A stretch of 64,000 nt of DNA from Candidatus Anammoxibacter sp. GTDB lineage: Bacteria > Planctomycetota > Brocadiia > Brocadiales > Anammoxibacteraceae. The DNA is taken from the NCBI GenBank assembly GCA_021777055.1, contig JAIQZO010000066.1, forward strand, positions 1 through 64,000, written 5' to 3'. The notes under the pieces were generated by a model. That model did not search any database. It had not been told where the DNA came from and worked only from the letters and a program-made list of their open reading frames with translations. Position 1 is the first letter of the stretch, and each line of letters starts with the position of its first letter. This document shows, piece after piece, positions 40,224-50,700 of this stretch. The translations under genes were made by a program, and so were the position numbers.

Positions 40224-40682
40224 ATGAGAGGTACAGACTTTATGTTGGGGGGGCGGGATTTTGAAACTTTGATTGCTGCCCAAGTAATGGAAACAAACAT
40301 CAGCAGGGTTGGTGGAACTGCGGGCTGGCGTGCAATTGCCCATGCTATGACTGATAGAGATATACAATCAGTTCCTGTTGTTGATGAAACCAGTGGTCTA
40401 ATAGGACTTATTACCGAATATGATATGATAAGACCTATTGTAGAGGGAAAAAACGTTGATGAGATTAAAGCCAAAGATATACTCTCTAAAGATATGGTAA
40501 TTGTTACCTCTGATACACCTGCAATGGAAGTGCTTAAGACGTTTGCGGAAAAAAGGATTTTTAAGATTCTAGTTGTGGATGAAGGTACTTTAAAAGGTGT
40601 CATTGTTAAGCATGATATAATACTTGCTTATTTGGCTGCAACAAGAAAGGGTCCTGAAGGATTTGATACATCAATTTTCTAA
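40224..40682 (+). CDS. CBS-domain-pair protein (tandem copy 2)
   Basis: A 152-residue paralogue of the preceding gene, alike at most positions including the ends (RGTDFMLGGRDFETL at the start, GPEGFDTSIF at the end). Differences gather in the loops, for example LIGLITEYDMIRPIVEGK against LIGIITEYDILRPVAEGK, and EVLKTFAEKR against AVIKMFEEKR. These are the positions where CBS pairs often vary in ligand contacts, so the two may have begun to diverge in ligand affinity. It has its own GGGGGAG site, and the duplicated unit includes the upstream region. Confidence 0.85.
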   Translation: MRGTDFMLGGRDFETLIAAQVMETNISRVGGTAGWRAIAHAMTDRDIQSVPVVDETSGLIGLITEYDMIRPIVEGKNVDEIKAKDILSKDMVIVTSDTPAMEVLKTFAEKRIFKILVVDEGTLKGVIVKHDIILAYLAATRKGPEGFDTSIF

Positions 40683-40699
40683 AAAATAATTTTCTGCAT

Positions 40700-40753
40700 C
40701 TTATCTCTGAACCTATCATGAAAAAGTCAATTTATAACAGGTTCAGAGATAAG
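40700..40753 (+). terminator. Strong hairpin after CBS copy 2
   Basis: A perfect 15-bp inverted repeat, CTTATCTCTGAACCT / AGGTTCAGAGATAAG, with a 24-base loop, 17 bases past the stop. No T-run follows on either strand, so it may protect the transcript end or act with Rho rather than being a simple terminator. Confidence 0.45.
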
Positions 40754-40875
40754 TGATGGTGTAATAAAAAATTGTCTATTTTTTAGTGATATTTACAGTT
40801 TCTCTTTGTCTGTGGCAGTTTCATTAACCGCGAAGAGTATATCAGTGTTACCAGACCTCTTGACATTTTTATTTA

Positions 40876-41127
40876 TTAATTAATCAAGTTAACTATGGCT
40901 ACAACTATAGCCATACTAGCTGCCATCATAGCACCTAACCTCAGTGGTAACCCATACTTAAGCCGGATCTCCATTTCTTTTATATCACGTTGTAAATCAC
41001 GGATGTCTTGTTTTGTGGCAAGCTTTTCATCAATGATTTCCGCCAACGCCTCAGCCTGTATTTCTGCTTGATCCTCTGTGAAACCAGCAGACTTAAGCTT
41101 CTTCGCATATGCCAATGTATCAAACAT
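40876..41127 (-). CDS. DUF1640-like coiled-coil membrane protein
   Basis: An 83-residue minus-strand protein, FDTLAYAKKLKSAGFTEDQAEIQAEALAEII, then a coiled coil (KLATKQDIRDLQRDIKEMEIRLKY) and a C-terminal membrane span (MMAASMAIVVAIVNLI). This is the DUF1640/CCDC90-like pattern, related to mitochondrial MCUR1-type proteins; bacterial function unknown. A short upstream frame of six codons (ATG at 41140) has the better-spaced AGGAG site (41149-41153) and ends over the start of this gene, so translation may be coupled to it. Confidence 0.7.
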   Translation of the reverse strand: MFDTLAYAKKLKSAGFTEDQAEIQAEALAEIIDEKLATKQDIRDLQRDIKEMEIRLKYGLPLRLGAMMAASMAIVVAIVNLIN

Positions 41128-41231
41128 TACGATCAGACATAATATAAACTCCTAACGGCAAGTATACAATAATAATACCTAATTGTACCTCTATCGCCTC
41201 TTATCGGCAAGGTCATAGTATCAAAACAATC

Positions 41232-42158
41232 ATGAAGGAACTTTTAAATAAATACAATTATATCTTAACTGAATTTGCTGTGCTGGAAAGATTACGGCGC
41301 TCAAATAATGTTTGTTTAGACCCGCTTCTTGAACATGCACTGCTCATATATAACGGGGCGGGAAGAGTGGAGATGGGGTCAATATATGATGAATATTTTG
41401 ATTTACAGAAAAATGCAAAAGTGCCATTCCTGATATTTTCTCCTACCTGGAGGGCAAACAGAGAGAGGATTCAAAAGGCCCAGATTGATAAAGATGTTAA
41501 CAGGGATGCCGTTGATTTCATGCAAAAGGTGAAAGAAAAGAACAGAGATAAAGCTGAAGAAATTTTAATTGGGGGGCTGATTGGATGTAAAAATGATTGT
41601 TACAGCCCCGATGAGGGATTGACAATTGAAGCGTCTATGGACTTTCATGAATGGCAAATTAAAAAGTTAGTTGATGCAAAGGTTGATTTTATCTTTGCAG
41701 CTTCACTGCCTTCAATTCCTGAAGCAGAAGGTATTGGGAAAATAATGTCTAATCTTACAACTCCATATATGCTCAGTTTTGTTATTGATAAAGCCGGAAG
41801 ATTATTGGATGGCACTTCACTGGACGAGGCCTTTAATGTTATTGATACTTGTTGTAAAAAGAAACCGATAGGTTTTATGGTTAATTGTTCCCACCCTTCA
41901 TTTTTAAATGCTGAGGAGTTGGCGGAAAATAGTTTGGCTAGATTGATTGGGTATCAAGGGAACGCTTCTGATAAATCCCACTCAGAACTTAACGGGGCAG
42001 AAGCCATCCATGTAAGCAATATAACAAATTGGGGTAATTGCATGATTCAACTGAATAAAAAGTACAACATTACGATATTAGGAGGATGCTGCGGCACTAA
42101 CGGAGATCACCTTCGTTATTTAGTGGAAAACATTGACTGCAATCTCTCAAAATGTTAA
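41232..42158 (+). CDS. Homocysteine S-methyltransferase-family protein
   Basis: A 308-residue protein of the betaine-homocysteine/S-methylmethionine methyltransferase fold. The zinc-binding Cys residues are visible: Cys in FMVNCSHPSFL and the CC pair in ILGGCCGTNGDH. It would move a methyl group to homocysteine or a similar thiol; the donor is not evident. It lacks the usual N-terminal DGAMGT signature, reading YNYILTEFAVLERL instead, and a Cys-rich TCCKKK segment is present, so the substrate may differ from classical members. It precedes the Pfa synthase genes by about 475 bases and is separated from them by small repeat elements, so co-transcription is doubtful. Confidence 0.75.
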   Translation: MKELLNKYNYILTEFAVLERLRRSNNVCLDPLLEHALLIYNGAGRVEMGSIYDEYFDLQKNAKVPFLIFSPTWRANRERIQKAQIDKDVNRDAVDFMQKVKEKNRDKAEEILIGGLIGCKNDCYSPDEGLTIEASMDFHEWQIKKLVDAKVDFIFAASLPSIPEAEGIGKIMSNLTTPYMLSFVIDKAGRLLDGTSLDEAFNVIDTCCKKKPIGFMVNCSHPSFLNAEELAENSLARLIGYQGNASDKSHSELNGAEAIHVSNITNWGNCMIQLNKKYNITILGGCCGTNGDHLRYLVENIDCNLSKC

Positions 42159-42160
42159 GT

Positions 42161-42334
42161 AACAGGGAATTAATAACTTGCGAATTTTACGCTCAGATTT
42201 ACGTTAGATTTGTTCAAACCGATTGAGTCAAACCGGAAGTGTGGCCAAGGCCACGTTGAGGATTTAGTGAGTGAAGCCTGGACAAAGATAATGTGAATAT
42301 GGATGTTAAATTCGTAAGTTATTAAATCCCTGTT
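42161..42334. mobile_element. 174-bp element with 28-bp terminal inverted repeats (MITE-like)
   Basis: The left arm (42161-42188, starting AACAGGG) and the right arm (42307-42334, ending CCCTGTT) are inverted copies matching at about 26 of 28 positions. A near-perfect internal hairpin GTGGCC-AA-GGCCAC lies at 42241-42254. There is no coding sequence. The size, long arms and position 2 bases after a stop codon suit a miniature inverted-repeat element. No clear target duplication was seen. Confidence 0.65.
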
Positions 42335-42436
42335 CTGAAAGATAATAGAGTGATATTTATTGAAAAAGTCTTGAACTTTAGTTGCTTATGTCATATTATT
42401 ATCTGTTTTTAAAACCTGAATCCTTATATATGCAGC

Positions 42437-42599
42437 GTGATCAGGAAATCAATATTTAGCAATCCATATTTTGGATATATTTGAATGTTATTCAATCATG
42501 CATTCCTCAATGTAGCGTAGGTAAACCAGCGAAAGCACTGGATCATGACATACAAATCTAACCAAAACCTGAATCACTAAACGTTTATTTCCTGATCAC
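42437..42599 (-). mobile_element. MITE-like element, copy A (partner at 44501-44671)
   Basis: Bounded by GTGATCAGGAAAT and its exact inverted copy ATTTCCTGATCAC. The reverse complement aligns along most of its length with 44501-44671: shared words include TTAGTGATTCAG, AGATTTGTAT, ATGAT, GAGGAA and GAATAA. It also holds a CCAGCGAAAGCACTGG hairpin of REP-like character. It ends 34 bases before the pfaD ATG. Confidence 0.75.
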
Positions 42600-42633
42600 G
42601 ATGGGTATATCGCAAACTTTTTTTTGACTTTTT

Positions 42634-44292
42634 ATGATCACTTCTTTAACGAATTCTCAGGATGAAATAGGATGGTGGATAGACAATGGAAATGGTGGCC
42701 TTTCATGTAACGACCAAGAGATGTTTGGAGATATATCAAATATCCAGACTCCTTTATGTATTATAAGAAAAGGAGATTCATTTGTTTTTGGAAAAGATGG
42801 AAGCTTTGCTACATACCGCGAAAATGATGTACCTGGGAACGGTGCGCTGCCGGTTACAGGATATATTCCACCTGTTAGGATGCAAAACCTTGGGGATAAC
42901 TCTTTTTGCAGGACATATGGTCTCCGGTATCCTCTTGTTGCAGGAGCAATGGCTAACGGAATCTGCTCAACAGATATAGTACTATCAATGGGAAAAAACG
43001 GGATGTTGGGTTTTTTCGGGGCAGCTGGACTGATGCTGGATAAAATCGAATTTGCTGTTAATTTGTTAAAGCAGAGCGATAAAGATATTCCTTTTGGATT
43101 TAACCTGATACACAGCCCAAATGAACCGGATTATGAGATGGCCGTTGTAAATCTATATTTACAGCACAAAGTAAGGTTAGTAGAGGCATCTGCGTTTCTG
43201 GGCTTAACATTACCAGTCGTAAAATATAGAGTTAGCGGTATTTATCAAGATGATAAAGGTAATATTATAACACCTAACAAAATAATTGCCAAGGTTTCGA
43301 GATTTGAGGTTGCTTCGAAGTTTTTTGCGCCACCACCTGATAAATTCCTCATGGAGCTGACAACACAGGGAATTATTACTCAGGAACAGGCAGAACTTGC
43401 CAGTAAAGTACCCATGGCACAGGATGTTACAGCTGAAGCTGATTCGGGTGGGCATACGGATAATAGACCTGCGATTACACTTTTGCCCACACTTTTGGCC
43501 TTACGGGATCAGTTACAGGCAGAGTATGGTTATGAACAACAGCTCAGAGTCGGAGCTGCTGGTGGTATTTCAACACCTACAGCAGCCGCAGCGATGTTTT
43601 TAATGGGAGCTGCATACGTAGTTACCGGTAGTATCAATCAATCTTGTATGGAAGCCGGGACATCGGACGTAGTCCGAGAAATGCTTGCAGGAACCCAACA
43701 AGCGGATGTTGCAATGGCCCCAGCAGCTGATATGTTTGAAATGGGCGTTAAGGTTCAGGTACTGAAAAGGGGAACAATGTTTGCCATGAGAGCGGCAAAA
43801 CTTTATGATTTATACTGTAAATATGATGGATTGGACTCATTACCTTTAAATGAACGTTCCATACTGGAAAAAAACTTTTTTCGTGATCCTTTGGATAACG
43901 TATGGAAAAATACATGTGAGTATTTTGCAATACATGATCCTCGTCAGGTCGATAAAGGAGAAACTGATCCAAAACATAAGATGGCATTAATCTTTAGACG
44001 ATACTTAGGTCAAAGTTCACGCTGGGCAAACAGTGGTGAGCCATCAAGAAAGATAGATTATCAAATTTGGTGCGGCCCATCAATGGGTGCATTTAACGAA
44101 TGGGTCAAGGGAACACATTTGGACAATTTCAGAAACCGGTATGTTGCGGATGTTTCATTAAATATCCTTTTCGGTGCAGCGGTTAATATGAGGTTAAATT
44201 TCTTACGTTCACAAGGTTTTATATTTCCAGCAGATATGTTTCGTGTTATACCTCTGGAACTTTCAAAAATTAACGAAATAACATCAAGATAA
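42634..44292 (+). CDS. pfaD: PfaD: trans-acting enoyl reductase of a polyunsaturated fatty acid synthase
   Basis: A 552-residue FMN-dependent enoyl reductase of the 2-nitropropane-dioxygenase type. PfaD hallmarks are RTYGLRYPLVAGAMANGI, FFGAAGLMLDKIE, PFGFNLIHSPNEP, VRLVEASAFLGLT, the flavin-site EADSGGHTDNRPAITLLP, VGAAGGISTPTAAAAMFLMGA, and YVVTGSINQSCMEAGTS. It reduces enoyl intermediates on the Pfa ACPs in selected cycles, so it sets which double bonds survive. The start is ATG at 42634, just downstream of a MITE-like element, with no clear ribosome binding site. It is the first of three Pfa genes on this strand. Confidence 0.92.
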   Translation: MITSLTNSQDEIGWWIDNGNGGLSCNDQEMFGDISNIQTPLCIIRKGDSFVFGKDGSFATYRENDVPGNGALPVTGYIPPVRMQNLGDNSFCRTYGLRYPLVAGAMANGICSTDIVLSMGKNGMLGFFGAAGLMLDKIEFAVNLLKQSDKDIPFGFNLIHSPNEPDYEMAVVNLYLQHKVRLVEASAFLGLTLPVVKYRVSGIYQDDKGNIITPNKIIAKVSRFEVASKFFAPPPDKFLMELTTQGIITQEQAELASKVPMAQDVTAEADSGGHTDNRPAITLLPTLLALRDQLQAEYGYEQQLRVGAAGGISTPTAAAAMFLMGAAYVVTGSINQSCMEAGTSDVVREMLAGTQQADVAMAPAADMFEMGVKVQVLKRGTMFAMRAAKLYDLYCKYDGLDSLPLNERSILEKNFFRDPLDNVWKNTCEYFAIHDPRQVDKGETDPKHKMALIFRRYLGQSSRWANSGEPSRKIDYQIWCGPSMGAFNEWVKGTHLDNFRNRYVADVSLNILFGAAVNMRLNFLRSQGFIFPADMFRVIPLELSKINEITSR

Positions 44293-44500
44293 CAGAGCCT
44301 GTTAAATACTGACGTATCTTCTTCTTACATAACTGTTTAGATATGGAAAGTGTGGTCGTTTTTGCTTGCACAACTTGTGATTGAATTCAATAGAAATGTT
44401 ACGGCTATCAATATTAATCGAATTAGGTTATAATGTACCAAACAATTTTGATTTTGATTGAAAGTATGGCAAGTTTATACATGATTTGAGTATACTTATA

Positions 44501-44671
44501 GTGATCAGAAATTAGATGCTTAGTGATTCAGATTTTGATCAGATTTGTATTTTATGATTTAGTACTTCCGTAGGTGCGGTGTAGCCTGAGCAGCCCTAGA
44601 GGAAATTACGATCGAATAAAATTCAATAATAATCAGAAAGATGGATCTCCAAATATCGCATTTCTGATCAC
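44501..44671 (+). mobile_element. MITE-like element, copy B (partner at 42437-42599)
   Basis: Bounded by GTGATCAGAAAT and its inverted copy ATTTCTGATCAC (13 bp with the outer A/T pair). It is in the opposite orientation to copy A and similar along its length, with a diverged centre (CTTCCGTAGGTGCGGTGTAG against CTTTCGCTGGTTTACC). It ends 38 bases before the start of the pfaA-type gene and so occupies its promoter region. The rest of the 44293-44709 gap shows nothing else. Confidence 0.75.
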
Positions 44672-44709
44672 TTTGAGTCTAGTACCAAATATTAAATTAA
44701 GAGGGTAAA

Positions 44710-47700
44710 TTGAATAAAGAAAAAGATATCCATTCCAATGAAAAAAATTTATCAGCACCTGTCGCGGTAATTGGAATGTCTTGTATTTTTCCCAAAGCAA
44801 CTAATCTTTGTGACTATTGGACAAATATAAAGAACGGAATTGATGCCATTACAGAAGTTCCAGAGACACATTGGCAAAAAGGTGACTATTTTGATGCAGA
44901 TCCTGGCCGTCCAGACATGACGTACACAGCCCGCGGAGGATTCATAGGGGCAGTGGATTTTGATCCGCTTGAGTTTGGTATTACACCTAATGCCGTTGAA
45001 GCAACGGATACTGCTCAATTATTGGGACTTGTTGCGGCAAAAAGAGCATTAAATGATGCAGGGTATGGAGAAGGCAGAGAGTTTGATAGAGATAAAGTAG
45101 GAGTCATCCTGGGAGTAACTGGCACACTGGAACTAGTTATCCCCCTTGGGGCACGACTTAGCCATCCGGTATGGAAAAAGGCGCTAAAGGATGCCGGTGT
45201 GAATGATTCTGTTACAAATGATGTTATTGAACGTATATCTGACTCATATGTGGATTGGCAGGAGAATTCCTTCCCTGGGCTTCTAGGAAATGTTGCAGCA
45301 GGAAGGATAGCCAATAGGCTTGATTTGCGCGGAACTAATTGCGTTGTGGATGCCGCTTGTGCCAGCTCATTTAGTGCTATGCATATGGCGCTGTTGGAAC
45401 TGAGGACAGGAAAGTCCGATATGGTAATTACTGGGGGGATTGATACATTTAACGATATCTTTATGTATATGTGTTTTAGTAAAACACGTGTTCTATCACC
45501 AACAGGTGATGCTAGACCGTTTGACCGTAATGGGGATGGTACAGTTCTTGGCGAAGGACTGGGCATGCTGGTCTTAAAAAGGTTGGCAGATGCCGAACGA
45601 GATAATGACAATATTTATGCTGTTATTCGGGGTATGGGAACCTCCAGTGACGGAAAAGGAAATGCGGTTTATGTTCCCAGTAGTACCGGGCAGGCAAGAG
45701 CTCTTCATGACGCATATAAGCAAGCTTCCGTCTCCCCTGATACCATAGGATTGGTAGAGGCTCATGGAACAGGAACAAAGGTGGGTGATGCTTCAGAAGT
45801 TAACGCATTGACTAATGTTTATCGTGACTTTAAGAAAAATGGAACGTGGTGCGCATTGGGTTCTGTAAAATCTCAAATAGGACATACCAAGGCAGCAGCA
45901 GGTATCGCAGGGCTGATAAAGACAATTATGGCATTACGCCATAAGACTTTACCACCTACTATTAAAGTAAATGCTGCAAGTGAAGCCCTTACGGAAAACG
46001 AAACACCTTTTTACCTGAATACCGAAACACGTCCGTGGTTACAAGTTGGCGATAATCCACGTAGGGCGGCTGTAAGTGCGTTTGGATTTGGTGGAAGTAA
46101 TTTCCATTGCGTACTAGAAGAGCATAAAAGAGAAAAAGAGATTATTGACTGGGACCAGAACATCGAGATTCTGAGTTTTTCCCATAAAGAGCTTAATGGG
46201 CTTAAAGAGAAGCTAAATAACACCGCATCTGATCTTTCCGTGTCAAACCTTTCTTTGCTTGCAACGGATTGTCGGGCATCATTTTCCCATGAACATACTT
46301 TTCGTCTGATAGCGGTAATTGAAAGAGAAAAATCAGATGTAAAGACTCTTTTACATAAATGTTTGAATATTCTGGAACAGCAGCCGGACAAAGAGAGTTG
46401 GAATATGCCAGAAGGTGTATTTTATGCAAGTGGTAATCTAGAAAGAAAGTTGGGAATCTTATTTCCTGGGCAGGGATCTCAATATGTGGGAATGCAGAGG
46501 GAATTATCCTGTCAGTTTCCACAGATGCAGAAGGTTTTAACGGAAGCTAACACCGTATTTTCATCAAATAAACAAAATGGATCTTCTGAGAATCTGACAA
46601 ACTATATTTATCCTAATCCATCTTTTGATCAAGCAGAGAGAAAAAATTATGATAATGCTCTAAAGAAGACAGAAAATGCACAGCCAGCCATAGGGGCTGT
46701 CAGCTTGGGCATGCTTGATATATTAAACTATTTTGGCATTATACCTGATGTATTGGGCGGGCATAGCTTCGGAGAATTAACTGCATTGTGTGCGGCAGCG
46801 TGTATTGACCGCCAAACATTTTACAGACTCTCAAAGTTACGCGGTGAGTTGATGTCTGAAAATAACTGTACAACTGGTTCAATGGTTGCGGTTTGGTCTG
46901 ACAGTGAAACATTGTCAAATATAATTAAAAGAGAAGCCGTGGATTTGGTGATTGCGAATAAAAATTCACCGGTTCAGACGGTACTCTCAGGTGCTTCGGA
47001 TGAGGTTAAGAAAATTGGCTTGATCCTTGAAAAACTGGGCATAAAATTTAAGGAGTTAGCCGTCTCTTCTGCATTTCACAGCCCTTTTATGGAAAAGATT
47101 TCAGGATCTTTCAACAAATCGTTGCGTGAAAGTAAACTTAAACAGCATGAAATACCCATATATGCCAACAGAACAGGAAATTTGTATCCTACTGAAACAG
47201 ATTCTATCTGTAATATACTTACGGAGCAACTCTATAATCCGGTGGAGTTTATAAAACAGGTTGAAAATATGTATGAGGCTGGTACTCGCACTTTCATTGA
47301 GGTTGGTCCTGGCAGTACGCTTACCGGGTTAGTAGGATCAATTTTGACAGATAAAACACATGAAGCGTTTTCAATGGATGCCTCGACAGGGAAAGGTTCA
47401 GGCCTGGTTGACCTTGCTTTGACATTGTCCAGACTGGCAGTGTCAGGGTTTAAAGTTGACCTGAAGAAGTGGAATGAAGGTGTTGCTTCAACTAAAATAG
47501 ATGTAAAAGATAAGAAGAAAAAATCTTTAGTCCTCTCAATTTGTGGTTCAAATTATGTTCAGCCAAAAAAGAAGAAACCAGCAAGATCAATGGCACAGAA
47601 TGAATCACGAAAAACTATTATTGAAGATACTGCTATTGAGATAGAAAGTAGCGATCAGATAAAAAGCCAAACAGCAGAAGAAAAAGTAAAGAAAACGGCG

Positions 47701-50700
47701 AGTTCGCCGGTTTCAAAGGAACCCGTAATGGATAAAGGTACGTCAAAAGAGATTTTTAAGATTACAAATGATAACATGGTTGTGTTGCAGAAAATGCAGG
47801 AACAAACCGCAAAGTTGCATAAACAATTCCTGGAAAATCAGGAAACAACCCTAAAATCTCTGATCACTTTAATGGGACAACAGAGCCAATTACTTGGTGT
47901 ACCTTTGGAGAAAGAAGCTTCAGACGTTAGAATGCCTGTATCTGAGGAATCATCATTAATGAATCGTGCTTTTAATGAAGAGATAATTTCAAAGCCTGTT
48001 CCAGATATACAAGACTCAATTGAACAACCGGAAGAAACCGCAAAAGTAAAGACTCTTCATGTAGATGCGAATGAAATGATTAGTAATGGAAACCAACAGG
48101 CCAAAACCATTTCCAGTCAAAAAGACAATAGCAATGGCCGTGTAAGTGAAGTGTTGCTAAGTGTTGTATCGGAAAAGACCGGTTATCCACCAGAGATGCT
48201 GGAGCTGGAGATGAATTTGGAGTCAGACCTGGGAATAGATTCTATAAAACGTGTGGAAATACTATCGGCACTACAAGAAAAATTGCCGGATGCCCCGGAT
48301 GTAAAGCCGGAACACATGGGAGTCTTAAACACACTGCAACAGATAATAGATTTCCTTTCAACTAACAACGGTATCGATGATGTAGTTCATGGGGAGAGTG
48401 CCGCATCGGAGAACAACAATACAAATATTCGTGAAGTGTTGTTAAGTGTTGTATCGGAAAAGACCGGTTATCCACCGGAAATGCTAGAGCCAGAGATGAA
48501 TTTGGAGTCTGACTTGGGAATAGATTCCATAAAACGTGTGGAAATACTATCGGCACTACAGGAAAAATTACCGGATGCTCCGGATGTAAAACCTGAACAT
48601 ATGGGAGTCTTAAACACACTACAGCAGATAATAGATTTCCTTTCAACTAATAATAATGCATCGGAAGATAGAAATCGTGCAGAGAGTACTAAGTCTGCCA
48701 ACGGTAGCGTAGATATCCGTGAGGTGTTGTTGAATGTAGTCTCGGAAAAGACCGGTTATCCGCCGGAGATGCTGGAGCCGGAAATGAATCTGGAATCTGA
48801 CTTGGGAATAGATTCCATAAAACGTGTGGAAATATTATCTGCCTTACAAGAAAAACTACCGGATGCCCCAAATGTGAAACCTGAACATATGGGAGTCTTA
48901 AACACACTGCAGCAGATAATAGATTTCCTTTCAACTAATAACGATGTTCAAGAGTCAAAAAGAGAAATTAATAGTACGGATAGTGGTGAGAAGAGATTTG
49001 AAACTGTAGACCTTAATGGAAATCATATCGCACGTAGTGTTCTTTATCCTTTTAAACTGAATGGGGCATCAAATGATAAAGTATTTTCTATTGAAAAAGG
49101 TGCAAATATTTGGATAACCGACGATGGATCAAATTTAGCTCCGGAAATTGAGAGAAAATTACTGGAACTGAACTATAACCCTATAGTTGTTTCACTCAAG
49201 GACCTTGATAAGATAACAGTGCCTAAAATACTTGGGGGATTGATACTTATTGCTGATGCGGATCCGGTTGATGATAGTTTCCTTGTTTCTTCCTTTAAAT
49301 TGCTTCAGAAAGCTTCCACTGGTTTGCGTTGTTCCGGTAAAGAGAATGGAGCTTTTTTTGTAACTGTAACTCGCCTTGATGGAGAGTTTGGTCTAAATGG
49401 ATTGATTCCAAAGTCATACCCTATATCAGCAGGCCTTGCAGGAATGGCAAAGACTGCACGTCATGAATGGCCTGAAGTACATTGCAAAGCACTTGATATC
49501 TCCGCAAATCTTGTTGATAATAGAGAGACTGCGGCAATGATAACTAAAGAGGTTTTTACTTATGGAACGATAGAAGTTGGCCTCTCTGGTAGAGGTCGAA
49601 CATCTCTGGTTCTAAAATCACAACCCATTTCTCAAAGTGAAGTAGTTTCAAAGATCTGCAATAATGATGTTATTGTTATTACCGGTGGAGCCAGAGGAGT
49701 CACTGCAAATGTATCCGTTGCCCTTGCCAAAGCTTTTAGTCCTATTATTGTTTTAATTGGCAGGAGCAAGTTTTCAAAAGAAGAGCCTGAATGGACAGCA
49801 ACACTCACAAATGATTCTGATATAAAAAAGGCAATTTTGGCGCATTCAGAAGAGAAGATTACACCCAAAGATGTAGAGAAACAATATAGGAAAATAATGA
49901 CAAACAGAGAAATCTCTACAAATATTGAAAGGATAAAGGATGCTGGAGCTCAGGTGCTCTATTATTCTGCAGATGTCCGCAGTGCAGCGGAATTGGAGTT
50001 TGTAGTTTCGGATGTTAAAAAACAGTTTGGTTCTATTGCCGGATTTATTCACGGAGCTGGAGTCTTGGCGGATAGATTAATTGAGGAGAAAACGGCAGAC
50101 CAGTTTGAGACCGTTTTTACAACAAAAGTTGCAGGATTAATAAACATGCTGAACCTTTTAAATGACGATAAACTTAAGTTCATAGCACTCTTTTCTTCAT
50201 TCACTGGAAGATACGGAAGGGTTGGGCAAATTGATTATGCCGTTGCAAATGAGGTCTTAAATAAGGTGGGGCAGCAGCAGGCCAGGTTGCGACCATCCTG
50301 TCGTGTTGTTTCCGTAAACTGGGGTCCTTGGAATGGAGGTATGGTTACTCCCTCACTAAAAACTATCTTTAAAAACGAAAACGTTGAGTTAATAGATCCT
50401 GATGCCGGAGCAAACTATTTGATACAAGAGCTGTGCGTTAAGGGTGAAACACCTGTGGAAGTGGTAATAATGGGTGGAAATGGAAATCCTCAGAAGGAGC
50501 CAGTAGATAATAATAACATTGATTTACAGGATAACTTTGAACCTGCTTTTGAAATTGATTTAAATACCAGTCAATATCCGTTTTTGTTATCACATGTAAT
50601 AGATAACCGTGCGGTGCTACCAATGGCTATGATTATTGAATGGTCTGCTCAGGCGGCCATGCATGCAAGTCCGGGCTTGGTTTTTGCAGGTTTCAATAAT

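Noticed and set aside
48183..48934. Several minus-strand frames opposite the ACP region of pfaA
   Set aside because: They repeat with the ACP units and are mirror images of a clearly coding plus strand.
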